A DNA stretch of 35,456 nucleotides from Anaerolineae bacterium (GTDB lineage Bacteria; Chloroflexota; Anaerolineae; JAFGEY01), in assembly GCA_016931365.1 (NCBI GenBank), contig JAFGEY010000015.1, forward strand, positions 1-35,456, read 5' to 3'. Shown here in pieces: positions 1 through 8,453 of the stretch. Within the stretch, counting starts at the first letter, position 1; every line of letters begins with the position of its first letter. The notes under the pieces were generated by a model. The model worked only from the letters and a program-made list of their open reading frames with translations, was not told the DNA's origin and did not search any database. The translations under genes and the position numbers were made by a program.

Positions 1-183
1 CTGACCAGCGTCGATGTGCTGATCCTGGCCGAATCGCTCAACGAAGCGATCGAGGTGACACTGGAACAAGAAATTTTCAAAGCCGATCACTCTTATGGCC
101 GTTGGGTCGGCACGCCGATGGCCGGCAAGCTGTCCGAGGCCGACCGGACGCGCTACCTGGAAGCGCCGGATGAATTTCGGTAA
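1..183 (+). CDS. C-terminal 60 residues of an unidentified protein
   Basis: The frame is open from the first base and stops at TAA 181-183, so only the tail of the gene is in the window. The tail reads LTSVDVLILAESLNEA, then a charged helix-like stretch, and ends EAPDEFR. It holds no motif, membrane segment or signal that I recognise. The next gene is convergent and begins about 40 bases on, so this is the last gene of its transcript. I assign no function. Confidence 0.6.
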   Translation: MTSVDVLILAESLNEAIEVTLEQEIFKADHSYGRWVGTPMAGKLSEADRTRYLEAPDEFR

Positions 184-222
184 AGGCAAGATGAACAACT
201 TTGAAACCAGGCTCCATTTTTT

Positions 223-648
223 TCAGCGCGCCGCGTTCCAGAAAATGATCATCCCCGCGCCCATCGTCTCGTTGGGGCGGCGTACAAAGCCGTATTTTTC
301 GTAGAACGGTTCCTTGTCTTTGGCCGCCATCAGACCGATGATTGTATTGTGGCTGGCGTGCGCGCGGATGTAATCCATCAACCGGTCCATCATCTGCGTA
401 CCGATGCCCTGCCGCTGGTACGCGGGGAGAACGATCACATCCTGGATATAATACACCATTCCCCCATCGCCGATGATGCGCGCCATGCCGACCACCTGAT
501 CGCCGGCGCGCGCGCAGACGCAGTACAGGGTATTGGGCAGTGACTTGGCGATCACCCCTTCTTCATAGCTTCCCCAGCCAACCGCCTCGCGCAGCCGATT
601 GTAATCCCGCGCACTGGGCAGTTGCTCAACCATCAACACGTTTTGCAT
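223..648 (-). CDS. GNAT-family N-acetyltransferase
   Basis: A 141-residue single-domain acetyl-CoA-dependent N-acyltransferase. Acetyl-CoA motif A is clear: a beta strand (VIVLPAY) followed by QRQGIG, the Q/R-x-x-G-x-G/A pyrophosphate loop, near residues 96-101. Before it, GMARIIGDGG and the strand YYIQDV fit beta strands 2-4. The C-terminal FYEKYGF is the usual 'F/Y-Y-x-x-x-G-F' motif B end. Length matches small GNATs acting on small molecules or peptides; the substrate cannot be told. The ATG at 648 lies behind a purine-rich GGGAGGGAAG site and a consensus-like promoter (710-738), so it is probably a single-gene transcript. Confidence 0.9.
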   Translation of the reverse strand: MQNVLMVEQLPSARDYNRLREAVGWGSYEEGVIAKSLPNTLYCVCARAGDQVVGMARIIGDGGMVYYIQDVIVLPAYQRQGIGTQMMDRLMDYIRAHASHNTIIGLMAAKDKEPFYEKYGFVRRPNETMGAGMIIFWNAAR

Positions 649-709
649 CGCAGACTTCCCTCCCTTGTGTCAAACCAACAGACTCCGGCCGACGGAGTAA
701 ACGCAGCGC

Positions 710-738
710 ATCATAGCATGGAGCAACCATCGTGTCAA
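710..738 (-). promoter_or_regulatory. sigma-70-type promoter for the GNAT gene
   Basis: On the minus strand TTGACA (733-738) is followed after 17 bases by TATGAT (710-715). The start codon at 648 is about 55 bases downstream of the expected transcription start, and a GGGAGGG-type ribosome site lies between them. This is seen directly; activity is inferred. Confidence 0.7.
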
Positions 739-809
739 TCCAACCGTTCCGATCGCTTTGTGGAGAAAATCTCCATCTTGAAGCTAAAGACGAATCACGA
801 TGCGTACGG

Positions 810-815
810 TATAAT
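810..815 (+). promoter_or_regulatory. possible -10 element for the ECF sigma gene
   Basis: TATAAT occurs about 120 bases before the sigma-factor ATG, but no good -35 hexamer lies at 16-18 bases. TTGAAG lies 24 bases upstream, which is too far. The call rests on the -10 match alone. An autoregulated ECF promoter would look different and could also be present. Confidence 0.35.
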
Positions 816-936
816 TGAAAAATCCTGTTACCAAATGACGCCTGCCAACGACATACATGATAGAACAAGCTCAAGTCCTGAATGTGTCCGATGACGTTGC
901 CCGACGGAGCAGTTCACCGCAGGAGAGATCGAACGG

Positions 937-1524
937 ATGCACACCGATCAACCAACCTTACGACAATCTTTTAGCTTGAGCGCAACGAATGACACGGCGC
1001 TGGCGCGGCGGGCGTGCGACGATCCGCAGGCCTTCACCGAGTTATATGGCCGCTACCTGGATCGGGTATACCGTTTCGTCCTCATCCGCACGGGCGATAC
1101 AGACGACGCGCAGGACCTGACTTCGCAGACCTTTTTGGCCGCATTGGAAAGCATAGCCAGATATGACGGACGGGGCAGCTTTGGAGGCTGGCTGTTCGGC
1201 ATCGCCCGGCACAAGATCGCCGACCACTACCGGCGGCGACGTCCGGACGTGTCACTCGACGATGCCGAATTGCTGCACCACCCCGACCCTGCTCCGGAAG
1301 ACATCGCTCACACCCATCTGCAACTGGCCCGCATTGCACGGATGCTGCACAGCCTTGACGCACAGCAAGCCGAAGCTGTGGCGCTGCGCATCTTTGGCGA
1401 ACTTGACGCGGCACAAGTCGCACAGGTGATGGGCAAAAGCGAGGCCGCGGCCAAAATGCTTGTCCATCGAGGTCTGCACAAGCTTCAAGAAAGGCTTACC
1501 CCAACCCTGGAGGTGTCACTGTGA
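937..1524 (+). CDS. ECF-type RNA polymerase sigma factor
   Basis: A 195-residue sigma-70 family protein of the extracytoplasmic-function class. Region 2 runs about residues 25-95: FTELYGRYLDRVYRFVL, the DAQDLTSQTF core-binding segment, and the -10 recognition helix FGGWLFGIARHKIADHYRR. Region 4 runs about 130-185: LDAQQAEAVALRIFGELD followed by the HTH AAQVAQVMGKSEAAAKMLVHRGLHKLQ. Regions 1 and 3 are absent, as expected. AGGAGA lies about 10 bases before the ATG. The stop codon overlaps the next gene's GTG start as GTGA, so the partner at 1521-3491 is translationally coupled and is the obvious candidate for its regulator. Confidence 0.93.
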   Translation: MHTDQPTLRQSFSLSATNDTALARRACDDPQAFTELYGRYLDRVYRFVLIRTGDTDDAQDLTSQTFLAALESIARYDGRGSFGGWLFGIARHKIADHYRRRRPDVSLDDAELLHHPDPAPEDIAHTHLQLARIARMLHSLDAQQAEAVALRIFGELDAAQVAQVMGKSEAAAKMLVHRGLHKLQERLTPTLEVSL

Positions 1525-3491
1525 ACGAGCACGAGCGTGAACAGGTACAGGCAGACGCACTCGACGCCCATCTGGACCAACTGCAAACCGGCCAATCGGA
1601 AGATAGTGTGCTTGAAACCGATCGCGCGCAATTCGTCGAGTCGCTGGTTGAACTGGCACGATCTACCCATCCCGACGCGGCCTTTGCCGCCCGGCTGGAA
1701 ACACGCCTGCGCGCCCAAGCCCGAAAACGAACCCCGGCAGCGCAACGTCATCCCTCAAACGCACTTCAGGGCATCGCTGCGACCTGGATCGCGGTTAAAG
1801 AGAGGATGTCCACCATGAACAGGCGGCTGGTCTATTCGATGGCCGGTGCGGCGATCCTGGCTTTGATCCTCTTTGCCGCGCTGGCCCTGATCAATCCCAA
1901 CCCATCCGACGTTGGGCCGACGCATGTGGCCCAACAATTCACGGCGACGTCAGAGCCGACCATCCAACCGACACACACGCCGCTCTCGGCAACGGCGACA
2001 CCGGCGATCAAATCAACACAGCCACCCACGTCGACGCCGATGATCGCGCCAACGGTCACACCTGCGCCAACGCCCGCAGAGCCGATCCCGCTGCCCGCTC
2101 TCGCCGAATGGCAAGGGAGCGGCTATGGCGGCGGGACGGGCGAGCCCGTCCCGCTCAAACGAACTTACGTGCTCGGCGTCGCGCTTCCCAACGGCCCGGC
2201 GCAGATGACCGTCTACTTGCAGCACGAGCCGGAGCGGCTGACCGCACTCTATGCGGCGCAGTTCGCCAAGCAACTGGGCGTCGCCGGCCGGGTCTACCAA
2301 TCGATCCGGCTGGCCTCGGTCGACAACCCGGACGAGGAGCCATTCCGGGGCTACCTGACCGTCGACGGAGCACGCGAGGTGATGTTTGAGGCATCGGGCC
2401 TTGTTTACTATACCGATCGCAACCACACGCCCTACGTCGAGGGGTATTGGCGCGAGCCGGAAAGCGTGCCCCCACTTGAACAGGCGATCCAGGCCGCCAA
2501 AGCGTTTTTGCAGTCTGCCGGGTTGCTGGATAGCGAGGTACAGGTCGCCGCCACAGGTGACACACTCCTCGTTTACCGCGTGCTGGACGGCCAATGGCCG
2601 CTGCTCGGACCGATCGCCCGCGTCAACATCTGGGGCGACGGGCAGGTGGGGCAAGCACAAGTCTGGCCTTTGAGCCTGGACATGCTGGCCGAATACCCGA
2701 TCATCTCGGCGGAGAAAGCGTGGTCGCTGCTCAACTCGGGCCAGCCCGACGGGCGAGTGTGGCAGTACCCCTACCACGCAGCCGATCTGCCCGCCTGGGG
2801 CGAGTGGCAGCACCAAAATCCCACCTTTTGGACGCGACCGCACATCGCCGGGCGGCAGGTGCATCGATTTGGCGCGCCCCAGGTTTGGTTTCCGACCGAG
2901 ACACACGGTACACCTTATGTGACAATGGGCAATTTGATGCTAACCGGCGACGTGCAGCCGCTGGCCGACTATATCCAGCAGCAATACATCCACGAGCAGC
3001 CGATTTACGCCCACGTCTGGGGCAAAGCGCAAGATGCAGATGACCGCCAGACTTTGCTGGTCGAAGGCTGGGAGCCAGCCCAAGAGACGTACTGGAACGG
3101 CACGGTTCGCCGTCAGGGCGATCAATCCACGTTGGCGACGAACGGTGGACGCACGATCTTGCTGTCCGACCTGCCCGCCGACCTGAGTGATGGCACAGTG
3201 GTGGCTGTGTCAGGCGGACAGGTGGACGATCGGCTAGAGTGGCACTTGATCCAGGTGATGAGCTACGCCGAACCGTCGCCAGGAGAACAGGTTTCCGAGG
3301 TAAACATGACCGTGGAACAGATCGATCTGGTCTACCTGGCCCTGGCTCCCGATGTCATTCCGCCGGAAAGCTACGCCGATCTGGGCATCCGCGCCGTGCA
3401 GCCGGTTTGGCGCTTTCGGGGGCATACCGACCAAGGTGCGGCATTCGAGGTTTACGTTCAGGCCGTGGCCGAGAGTTACCTGGACAACTGA
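1521..3491 (+). CDS. membrane-anchored putative sigma-factor partner with Thr/Pro stalk
   Basis: A 656-residue protein starting at GTG in a 4-base overlap with the ECF sigma gene. Residues 1-100 are a charged cytoplasmic region with a helix resembling the short N-terminal segment of anti-sigma factors. A single membrane helix spans about 104-125 (MAGAAILALILFAALALI). It is followed by a Thr/Pro-rich stalk to about residue 190, then a large extracytoplasmic region with many Trp and Tyr and no enzymatic motif I recognise. Position and topology suggest an anti-sigma factor or an envelope sensor controlling the upstream sigma factor; no zinc-anti-sigma HxxxCxxC motif is present. A strong hairpin follows. 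The role is inferred from context. Confidence 0.8.
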   Translation: MNEHEREQVQADALDAHLDQLQTGQSEDSVLETDRAQFVESLVELARSTHPDAAFAARLETRLRAQARKRTPAAQRHPSNALQGIAATWIAVKERMSTMNRRLVYSMAGAAILALILFAALALINPNPSDVGPTHVAQQFTATSEPTIQPTHTPLSATATPAIKSTQPPTSTPMIAPTVTPAPTPAEPIPLPALAEWQGSGYGGGTGEPVPLKRTYVLGVALPNGPAQMTVYLQHEPERLTALYAAQFAKQLGVAGRVYQSIRLASVDNPDEEPFRGYLTVDGAREVMFEASGLVYYTDRNHTPYVEGYWREPESVPPLEQAIQAAKAFLQSAGLLDSEVQVAATGDTLLVYRVLDGQWPLLGPIARVNIWGDGQVGQAQVWPLSLDMLAEYPIISAEKAWSLLNSGQPDGRVWQYPYHAADLPAWGEWQHQNPTFWTRPHIAGRQVHRFGAPQVWFPTETHGTPYVTMGNLMLTGDVQPLADYIQQQYIHEQPIYAHVWGKAQDADDRQTLLVEGWEPAQETYWNGTVRRQGDQSTLATNGGRTILLSDLPADLSDGTVVAVSGGQVDDRLEWHLIQVMSYAEPSPGEQVSEVNMTVEQIDLVYLALAPDVIPPESYADLGIRAVQPVWRFRGHTDQGAAFEVYVQAVAESYLDN

Positions 3492-3551
3492 GCTGGATCG
3501 TAACCACTCAGCCAAAGCGACGCAGGTTACGCAGTCACACTGAATCAGTCA

Positions 3552-3590
3552 AAACGCGGGGCAGTACCGAACGGACACTACCCCGCGTTT
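3552..3590. terminator. bidirectional hairpin terminator
   Basis: A perfect 10-bp stem AAACGCGGGG (3552-3561) and CCCCGCGTTT (3581-3590) closes a 19-base loop that can pair a further AGT/ACT. A-tracts and T-tracts sit at the two feet, so it can serve both the rightward gene ending at 3491 and the leftward acpS ending at 3636. Confidence 0.8.
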
Positions 3591-3635
3591 GCAGTCTTTA
3601 GGTTTGAGATTTTCAGAAATATACGATCTTGAGAC

Positions 3636-4046
3636 TCAGCCACGATCGACCGCCATCGCCACCACCATCGCCACAGCATTTTCTCGGCTATGCGAAAGGC
3701 TGATCGACCACACGTTCAGGCCAAGCTTTTCAGCCAGTCTTTGAGCATCGCCATGCAAGATCACCTCGGGCTTGCCCAGGCGATTGTTCCGCACCTCGAT
3801 CTCGGTCCAGCGCAAGCCGCCCCCCCAACCCACGCCGACGCCTAGTGCCTTGCCGACCGCTTCCTTGGCCGCGAAACGCGCCGCCAACGAGGACACGCGC
3901 CCCCGGCAGCGGGCAATCTCATCTGGCGTGTAAACACGCTGCAAAAAACGTGCTCCCCATCGCTCGATAACGTGCGCGATGCGCTCAATTTCGATCACGT
4001 CGACACCGACGGCCAGAGAAACAGGATCAAATGCCGGATTGGCCAT
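3636..4046 (-). CDS. acpS: holo-[acyl-carrier-protein] synthase
   Basis: Transfers 4'-phosphopantetheine from CoA to the serine of acyl carrier protein. With the ATG at 4046 the product has 136 residues, close to the usual 120-135 of AcpS. The Mg2+-binding GVDVIEIERI (Asp16) and RFAAKEAVGKALG (Glu62) signatures are both intact, and the C-terminal LSISLSHSRENAVAMVVA matches the family core 'hvSlSH....A.A'. The frame is open further upstream into the preceding gene, but homology begins only after 4046, 13 bases beyond that gene's stop. It is the last gene of the leftward group with the FAD oxidoreductase. Confidence 0.93.
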   Translation of the reverse strand: MANPAFDPVSLAVGVDVIEIERIAHVIERWGARFLQRVYTPDEIARCRGRVSSLAARFAAKEAVGKALGVGVGWGGGLRWTEIEVRNNRLGKPEVILHGDAQRLAEKLGLNVWSISLSHSRENAVAMVVAMAVDRG

Positions 4047-4059
4047 TTTCGCTACCGCC

Positions 4060-5346
4060 CTATGGCCGCACGGCCATCGCCGCCGCGACCCGCTGCCCCA
4101 GCTCGACGGCAAAATTGGTGCCGCGATCCCAGGGATAGACGTGGTGCAAACAGGCCCAATACAGGTTGGGCAGAATCGGCATTTCGGCTTTGGGGATGCG
4201 CTGCGAGTGTCCTACCTCGGGCACGGGCTGGGCATAGGGTTCGCGAAATGCCCATTTGGCACGCACCCAGCTATCATCAAATTCGGAACGCACCTTGACC
4301 AGCGCCGGACGGTAGAGCGCGTACAGTTCATTAATCGACATTGACATCTGCGGCGCGTCGACGGGCAAATAGTCGCCCAGATAAACGATCACGTCGCCGC
4401 CATAATGCGCTTTGTCCTGATAGTTGGTGTGCTCGACCATCGACAGGCAGGGGAATTCACCTTGCGGCAGGTTGAGCCAGTACGTGCCGTCGGTGAGGAT
4501 CGAGTGCTTGAGGGCCAGGATCAACACCAGCGCGCCGGTCGATTTAAAGCGGACCACATCCTCGCGAATCACATCCGGCAGGCCGGTCACCATCTCGACC
4601 AATCCTTTGGGCGATGTGGTGGTCAGCACGCGGTCAAAGGTTTCTCCACTACCGTCGGGGAACATCAACGCCCAGCGATCGTCGACCGGCGCGATCTGCT
4701 CAACCGGGCGCGAGAGGCGGACTTGACCGTCCTGCTCACGCACGGCATCAGCCAGGCAATTGATAAAAACCTGAAATCCGCCCTCGAAATAGCCCAGTTG
4801 CGGCGTGCGGGCCACAATGCGCGCCCAGAACCAGGCCAGATTGACCCGGTCGAAATCATCCTTGAACTTGCCGCGCAGCATCGGCTCCCACAATTCCTGA
4901 TAGGCACGCTGACCCAGGGTGCGTTGCAGCCAACGATGGGCCGTGATGCGTTCCGGGCGAGCGCTCTTGCGCACAAGATAGCGCAGATATGCGATAACCA
5001 TCCCCGCGCGCAGATTCAGCCACAGTGGCAGGTTGGGATACCGCGCCACAGCAAGTGGGTTGTCATAGACATACGGCGCGCCGTTGACCCACAACGAGGT
5101 CTTGGGCCGGGAAAAGCTCAACTTGACACGCAGCGCTCGCGCCAGGGCGATGATCTCTTTATCACCACCAAAGATGTGCCGGTAAAATCGATCTAGCGTC
5201 CAGCCCCACTCGGACACGGCAAAGCCGGACGAAAGCCCGCCAGCGATCGGCTCGGCCTCAAACACCGCCACTTGATGTCCTTGTTTGCCCAATTCATAAG
5301 CGGCGGTCAGGCCGGTGATCCCTGCGCCGACAATGCCAATTTTCAT
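4060..5346 (-). CDS. NAD(P)/FAD-dependent amine-oxidase-type oxidoreductase
   Basis: A 428-residue flavoprotein of the protoporphyrinogen oxidase / phytoene desaturase / HpnE superfamily. The N-terminus is a complete FAD-binding Rossmann motif: MKIGIVGAGITGLTAAYEL with the second-strand acid in VAVFEAEP, then GGLSSGF. The middle has the superfamily's substrate region (a WLQRTLGQRAYQELWEPMLRGKF-like segment near residue 140). The C-terminus (about 400-420) has the expected FAD-contacting end: NLYWACLHHVYPWDRGTN. Such proteins in Chloroflexota are usually annotated only as oxidoreductases; the substrate, perhaps an isoprenoid or polyprenyl sugar, cannot be told. GGAGGG precedes the ATG, and the gene follows the Kelch gene by 25 bases, so they are probably co-transcribed. 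Confidence 0.88.
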   Translation of the reverse strand: MKIGIVGAGITGLTAAYELGKQGHQVAVFEAEPIAGGLSSGFAVSEWGWTLDRFYRHIFGGDKEIIALARALRVKLSFSRPKTSLWVNGAPYVYDNPLAVARYPNLPLWLNLRAGMVIAYLRYLVRKSARPERITAHRWLQRTLGQRAYQELWEPMLRGKFKDDFDRVNLAWFWARIVARTPQLGYFEGGFQVFINCLADAVREQDGQVRLSRPVEQIAPVDDRWALMFPDGSGETFDRVLTTTSPKGLVEMVTGLPDVIREDVVRFKSTGALVLILALKHSILTDGTYWLNLPQGEFPCLSMVEHTNYQDKAHYGGDVIVYLGDYLPVDAPQMSMSINELYALYRPALVKVRSEFDDSWVRAKWAFREPYAQPVPEVGHSQRIPKAEMPILPNLYWACLHHVYPWDRGTNFAVELGQRVAAAMAVRP

Positions 5347-5371
5347 CGTCCCTCCGGTGAGGTAGAATAAC

Positions 5372-6748
5372 TCACTGCTTGCCCGAACTCATGGGCAGGT
5401 AAATACGATAGACAAGTTTGGAAACCCAAACGGCATCCAGTGGTTGGCCGCTCCACCCGCCAACGACATAGAGCGTTTCCCGCTCGTCGCCAGCCACACC
5501 GAGATGCCGCCATTCGCCGATCACTGGCGACGACACCAGCTCCCAGTCCCCATCCGTCGGATCGACGCTGCCGGGCACCCACATCTCGTTTTGCAGCAAA
5601 AAACGTTCGCGCACCCACCCGCCGCCGATCACGTGCAGTTTGTTGTCGATCACCGTCGCGCCGATCCCACCGCGCGGCTCGGCCATGGACGGGCAGGCCG
5701 CCCAGCGATCGTCGTCCGGGGCATAGACCTCACACGTTGCCAACTCGCCCTTGCCGTCGTACCCGCCGACGACGTAAATGTGCTCGCCGATGGTGCCCGC
5801 AGCGAAGAATGCGCGCGGCGTGGGCATTGAGGCCAGCGGCTCCCACATATCTTGTTGCGGGTCATAGCGATACACTGAGGTGATCACACTCTGCCCATCC
5901 CACCCGCCAAAAAGATACAGATCGCCCGCATACGTTGCCAACGCATAGGCCGACAGCGCGCGGGGCAGCGGCCGGCCCAGGGTCCAGGCGTTATCATCGG
6001 GGCTGAAAATCTGAAGCCGATCGCCGATCTCGCCATCGGCCAACCGCCCGCCGGGCACAAACAGCCTGCCGCGCAAGGCCGCGCCACTTACGTCGGCAAC
6101 GGCGACGGGCAGCGCGGGGCCAGAAATCCAGGCTGGCGAGCGCAGGTCGTACGTTTCGACCTGGTCACTGACGACAGTTCCTTGTTCGCCCAGAGTTTCG
6201 CCGCCCATTGCGTACAGCCGATCATTGTAAAAAACGACCGCCAGACCGCTCCGCGCCTCCGGCAGCGAGGGCAAACTTTGCCAGTCACCGTCACCCTGGA
6301 TCGGCGGCTTTGGTGATGCGGTCGGCTCAAGCTCGAAAACAGACGGCGCAGCCGGACGGCTCAAGCGAACGAGCAAAAATCCCAGCAAAACGATGATGAC
6401 CGTAACGACCAGGTAAATGCGCTGCCAGGGAGCGATTGACTGTGGCGGCGGCGCCGTCAAAACCTCAATCGTGATCGAAGGCGAGACTTGTTCCGGCTCC
6501 GGCGTCCGAGGTTCGGAAACTGTCTCCGGCAGAGTGACCTCCACCCAACCGTTTTGGACGGCAATCATGGTCGCCTCGGTGCGCGAGCGGGCATTGATCT
6601 TGGCAAAAATGTTGCGCAGGTGCACCTTGACCGTATTCGGGCTGATATTCATTTGGAGCGCAATCTCGCGGTTGCTCAACCCCTGGCTGACCAGACTCAG
6701 CAGTTCCAGCTCGCGCCCGCTTGGTTTTTCGATTTGAACTTCTGACAT
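5372..6748 (-). CDS. LuxR-type HTH protein with transmembrane helix and six Kelch repeats
   Basis: A 458-residue one-component-like regulator. Residues 9-68 are a GerE/LuxR DNA-binding HTH: GRELELLSLVSQGLSNREIALQMNIS followed by the recognition helix PNTVKVHLRNIFAK. A Pro/Glu-rich linker leads to one membrane helix at about 111-128. Six Kelch blades follow; each ends in a hydrophobic-GG signature (LYAMGG, LFVPGG, LYLFGG, IYVVGG, LHVIGG, LYVVGG) and together they should close a six-bladed propeller outside the membrane. No receiver or kinase domain is present. The design suggests that an extracellular ligand controls DNA binding at the membrane. It is first in the leftward group with the FAD enzyme and acpS. 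No clear ribosome site precedes the ATG. Confidence 0.88.
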   Translation of the reverse strand: MSEVQIEKPSGRELELLSLVSQGLSNREIALQMNISPNTVKVHLRNIFAKINARSRTEATMIAVQNGWVEVTLPETVSEPRTPEPEQVSPSITIEVLTAPPPQSIAPWQRIYLVVTVIIVLLGFLLVRLSRPAAPSVFELEPTASPKPPIQGDGDWQSLPSLPEARSGLAVVFYNDRLYAMGGETLGEQGTVVSDQVETYDLRSPAWISGPALPVAVADVSGAALRGRLFVPGGRLADGEIGDRLQIFSPDDNAWTLGRPLPRALSAYALATYAGDLYLFGGWDGQSVITSVYRYDPQQDMWEPLASMPTPRAFFAAGTIGEHIYVVGGYDGKGELATCEVYAPDDDRWAACPSMAEPRGGIGATVIDNKLHVIGGGWVRERFLLQNEMWVPGSVDPTDGDWELVSSPVIGEWRHLGVAGDERETLYVVGGWSGQPLDAVWVSKLVYRIYLPMSSGKQ

Positions 6749-6799
6749 TTTATAACGTCTTTAGCCGATATATTTGTCTACCACAGAATAGATACAATT

Positions 6800-6884
6800 G
6801 ACTGCCGACCGCCGAGCACAAAACGCTCCCAACTTTGAAAAATGTGATGCTTTATCGGTGGTCTGTCGTCGGCAGCCAGTGGTC
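6800..6884. repeat. degenerate inverted copies of a GACTGCCGACCGCCGA element
   Basis: GACTGCCGACCGCCGA at 6800-6815 reappears in inverted, imperfect form at 6855-6884, beginning TCGGTGGTC and continuing GTCGGCAGCCAGT. A further related copy lies at 9124-9140 in another intergenic gap. These look like remnants of a short dispersed intergenic element. They occupy the gap between the Kelch gene and tilS; I see no convincing promoter there. Confidence 0.5.
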
Positions 6885-8403
6885 AACGTGGGATAAAGCG
6901 GATAACTGCTACACGCAGCGTCGTTGGCGTGATTCGGGCGCGCTCGTCGACGCGCCAGCCGCAGACCCACATGATCGCATCGTCGCCGCGCACGAGCAAG
7001 GACACCCAATCACGCCACCAGGCAGGCACCTGTTCGTTGACCAGAAATTCGTTGACCGGCTTGGATCGCCCGGCCATCCCCAGCGGGCAAAAACGATCGC
7101 CATCGCGCCGCTGGCGCAGACTCAGTGGCAAGTCGAGCGCAGCAGCGTCGACGAGCGCGGCCGCGTCCAGGTAGGCCGTCCACCCATCAGGGTTGCGATC
7201 CCAGTCTGACGGCAACTCTGCACGGGCGATCAGATCGATCTGAACCTGCACGCCGCCGGGCAAAGGCGTTACGCCGGGCACAATCAACGGCACTCGCTCA
7301 ACAGTCAATGCGGGCCAGTCGGGCACGGGGACAAACGCCGCATCAGTGACAAACAACCGGCTGTAGCCCACAGTCAGCCGCACACCGCGCGGGAGCGCCG
7401 CCTGCACGCCAACCCGGCCTTCCCGCGCCGCCTGCACTGCCGCCTCGACGTGTTCGAAATTCACATCGCGCAGCGTGCGGCGCAGGCCTTGCACTGCCTG
7501 CCGCAGCGTCGATCGCTGCAGAGAAAGATGAAGCGCCTGCCATGCAGACTTGTCCAGCACAATCGACCGGTCATCGGCGCTCAAAACCACCTCGGCCCAG
7601 GCCCGGTCGCGCATCTCGCACATCAAGTCATAGTCCTGGCGGGCAACCTCGGCGCTGCGACGCAAAATCTGGCCGAAATTCGGCTTGTACTCATTTTCGA
7701 GCAACGGCAGCAATTCGTGGCGCAGCTTGTTGCGATATAAAGTTGTGTCCAGGTTGGAACGATCAAAGCGAGGCAACAGACCGCGATCCCGGCAGTACGC
7801 TTCGATGTCGGCGCGCGGCGTGCGCAGCAGCGGGCGAACCAACCACAGATCACTGTCGGATGTTGGCGATGTGACCAGCCGCAGCCCGGACATGCGTGTG
7901 GCGGGCAGCATCCCGCGCAGCCCGGCCAACCCCGCGCCGCGTAGCCAGTGCATCAGCACCGTCTCGCTCTGATCGTCCGCATTGTGGGCCACGGCGATAC
8001 GCGCCGATCCCCGAGATGTCGCGCTCACCCGCTGTGCAACCTCGCCCAAAAAGGCGTACCGCACGCGTCGCGCCGCTTCTTCGACGGCCAGCTTGTGCCT
8101 GCGCGCAACGCCGGCCACATCTCGCGCCTCGATCGTACAGGGCAGGCCAAGACGCGCCGAATATTGAGCGACGAATTCGGCGTCGGCGTCGGCGTCAGCC
8201 CCACGGAGTTGATGGTTAAGATGCGCTACATGCAAATCAATGCCCAACGTCTTGCGGTGCTCGCAGAGCAGATGCAGCAGGCACAACGAATCAGGCCCGC
8301 CGGACACGCCGACAACGACAATGTCGCCGCGCCCGATGAGATTTTCCTGCTCCATAAACAGGAGCACTTGACGCACCAAGCGATCTTTTGCCACCTGACT
8401 CAA
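6883..8403 (-). CDS. tilS: tRNA(Ile)-lysidine synthetase
   Basis: Attaches lysine to C34 of the tRNA-Ile CAU anticodon, turning it from AUG- to AUA-reading, using ATP. The PP-loop SGGPDS lies near residues 34-39 after the strand IVVVGV. AHLNHQLRGADADADAEFV, VEEAARRVRYAFL and IAVAHNADDQSETVLMHWLRGAGLAGLRGM are all classic TilS N-domain blocks. PLLRTPRADIEAYC and DRSNLDTTLYRNKLRHELLPLL complete the catalytic domain. The C-terminal domain includes PLSLRQRRDGDRFCPLGM and the WWRDWVSLLV-like end. At 506 residues it is a full-length bacterial TilS. The start is uncertain: the frame begins at TTG 8403, but an in-frame ATG at 8355 would still keep the PP-loop. Confidence 0.93.
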   Translation of the reverse strand: MSQVAKDRLVRQVLLFMEQENLIGRGDIVVVGVSGGPDSLCLLHLLCEHRKTLGIDLHVAHLNHQLRGADADADAEFVAQYSARLGLPCTIEARDVAGVARRHKLAVEEAARRVRYAFLGEVAQRVSATSRGSARIAVAHNADDQSETVLMHWLRGAGLAGLRGMLPATRMSGLRLVTSPTSDSDLWLVRPLLRTPRADIEAYCRDRGLLPRFDRSNLDTTLYRNKLRHELLPLLENEYKPNFGQILRRSAEVARQDYDLMCEMRDRAWAEVVLSADDRSIVLDKSAWQALHLSLQRSTLRQAVQGLRRTLRDVNFEHVEAAVQAAREGRVGVQAALPRGVRLTVGYSRLFVTDAAFVPVPDWPALTVERVPLIVPGVTPLPGGVQVQIDLIARAELPSDWDRNPDGWTAYLDAAALVDAAALDLPLSLRQRRDGDRFCPLGMAGRSKPVNEFLVNEQVPAWWRDWVSLLVRGDDAIMWVCGWRVDERARITPTTLRVAVIRFIPR

Positions 8404-8416
8404 AACCTGTTATACT
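8388..8416 (+). promoter_or_regulatory. sigma-70-type promoter inside the 5' end of tilS
   Basis: TTGCCA (8388-8393), a 17-base spacer and TATACT (8411-8416) with TG one base before it (extended -10). It points away from tilS towards the gene at 8588, giving a leader of about 165 bases. The -35 lies within the first codons of divergent tilS, so the two transcripts would overlap or exclude each other. Confidence 0.65.
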
Positions 8417-8453
8417 AGCCGCACAATTCCAGCAAGGTAGCCACTCAGCCTAG

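Noticed and set aside
2013..2906. Open frame of 297 codons on the minus strand
   Set aside because: Antisense to the sigma-factor partner (1521-3491); Arg/Gly-rich, no ribosome site, no recognisable motif.
4405..5196. Open frame of 263 codons on the plus strand
   Set aside because: Antisense to the FAD oxidoreductase, whose Rossmann motif and C-terminal FAD motif fix the coding strand.
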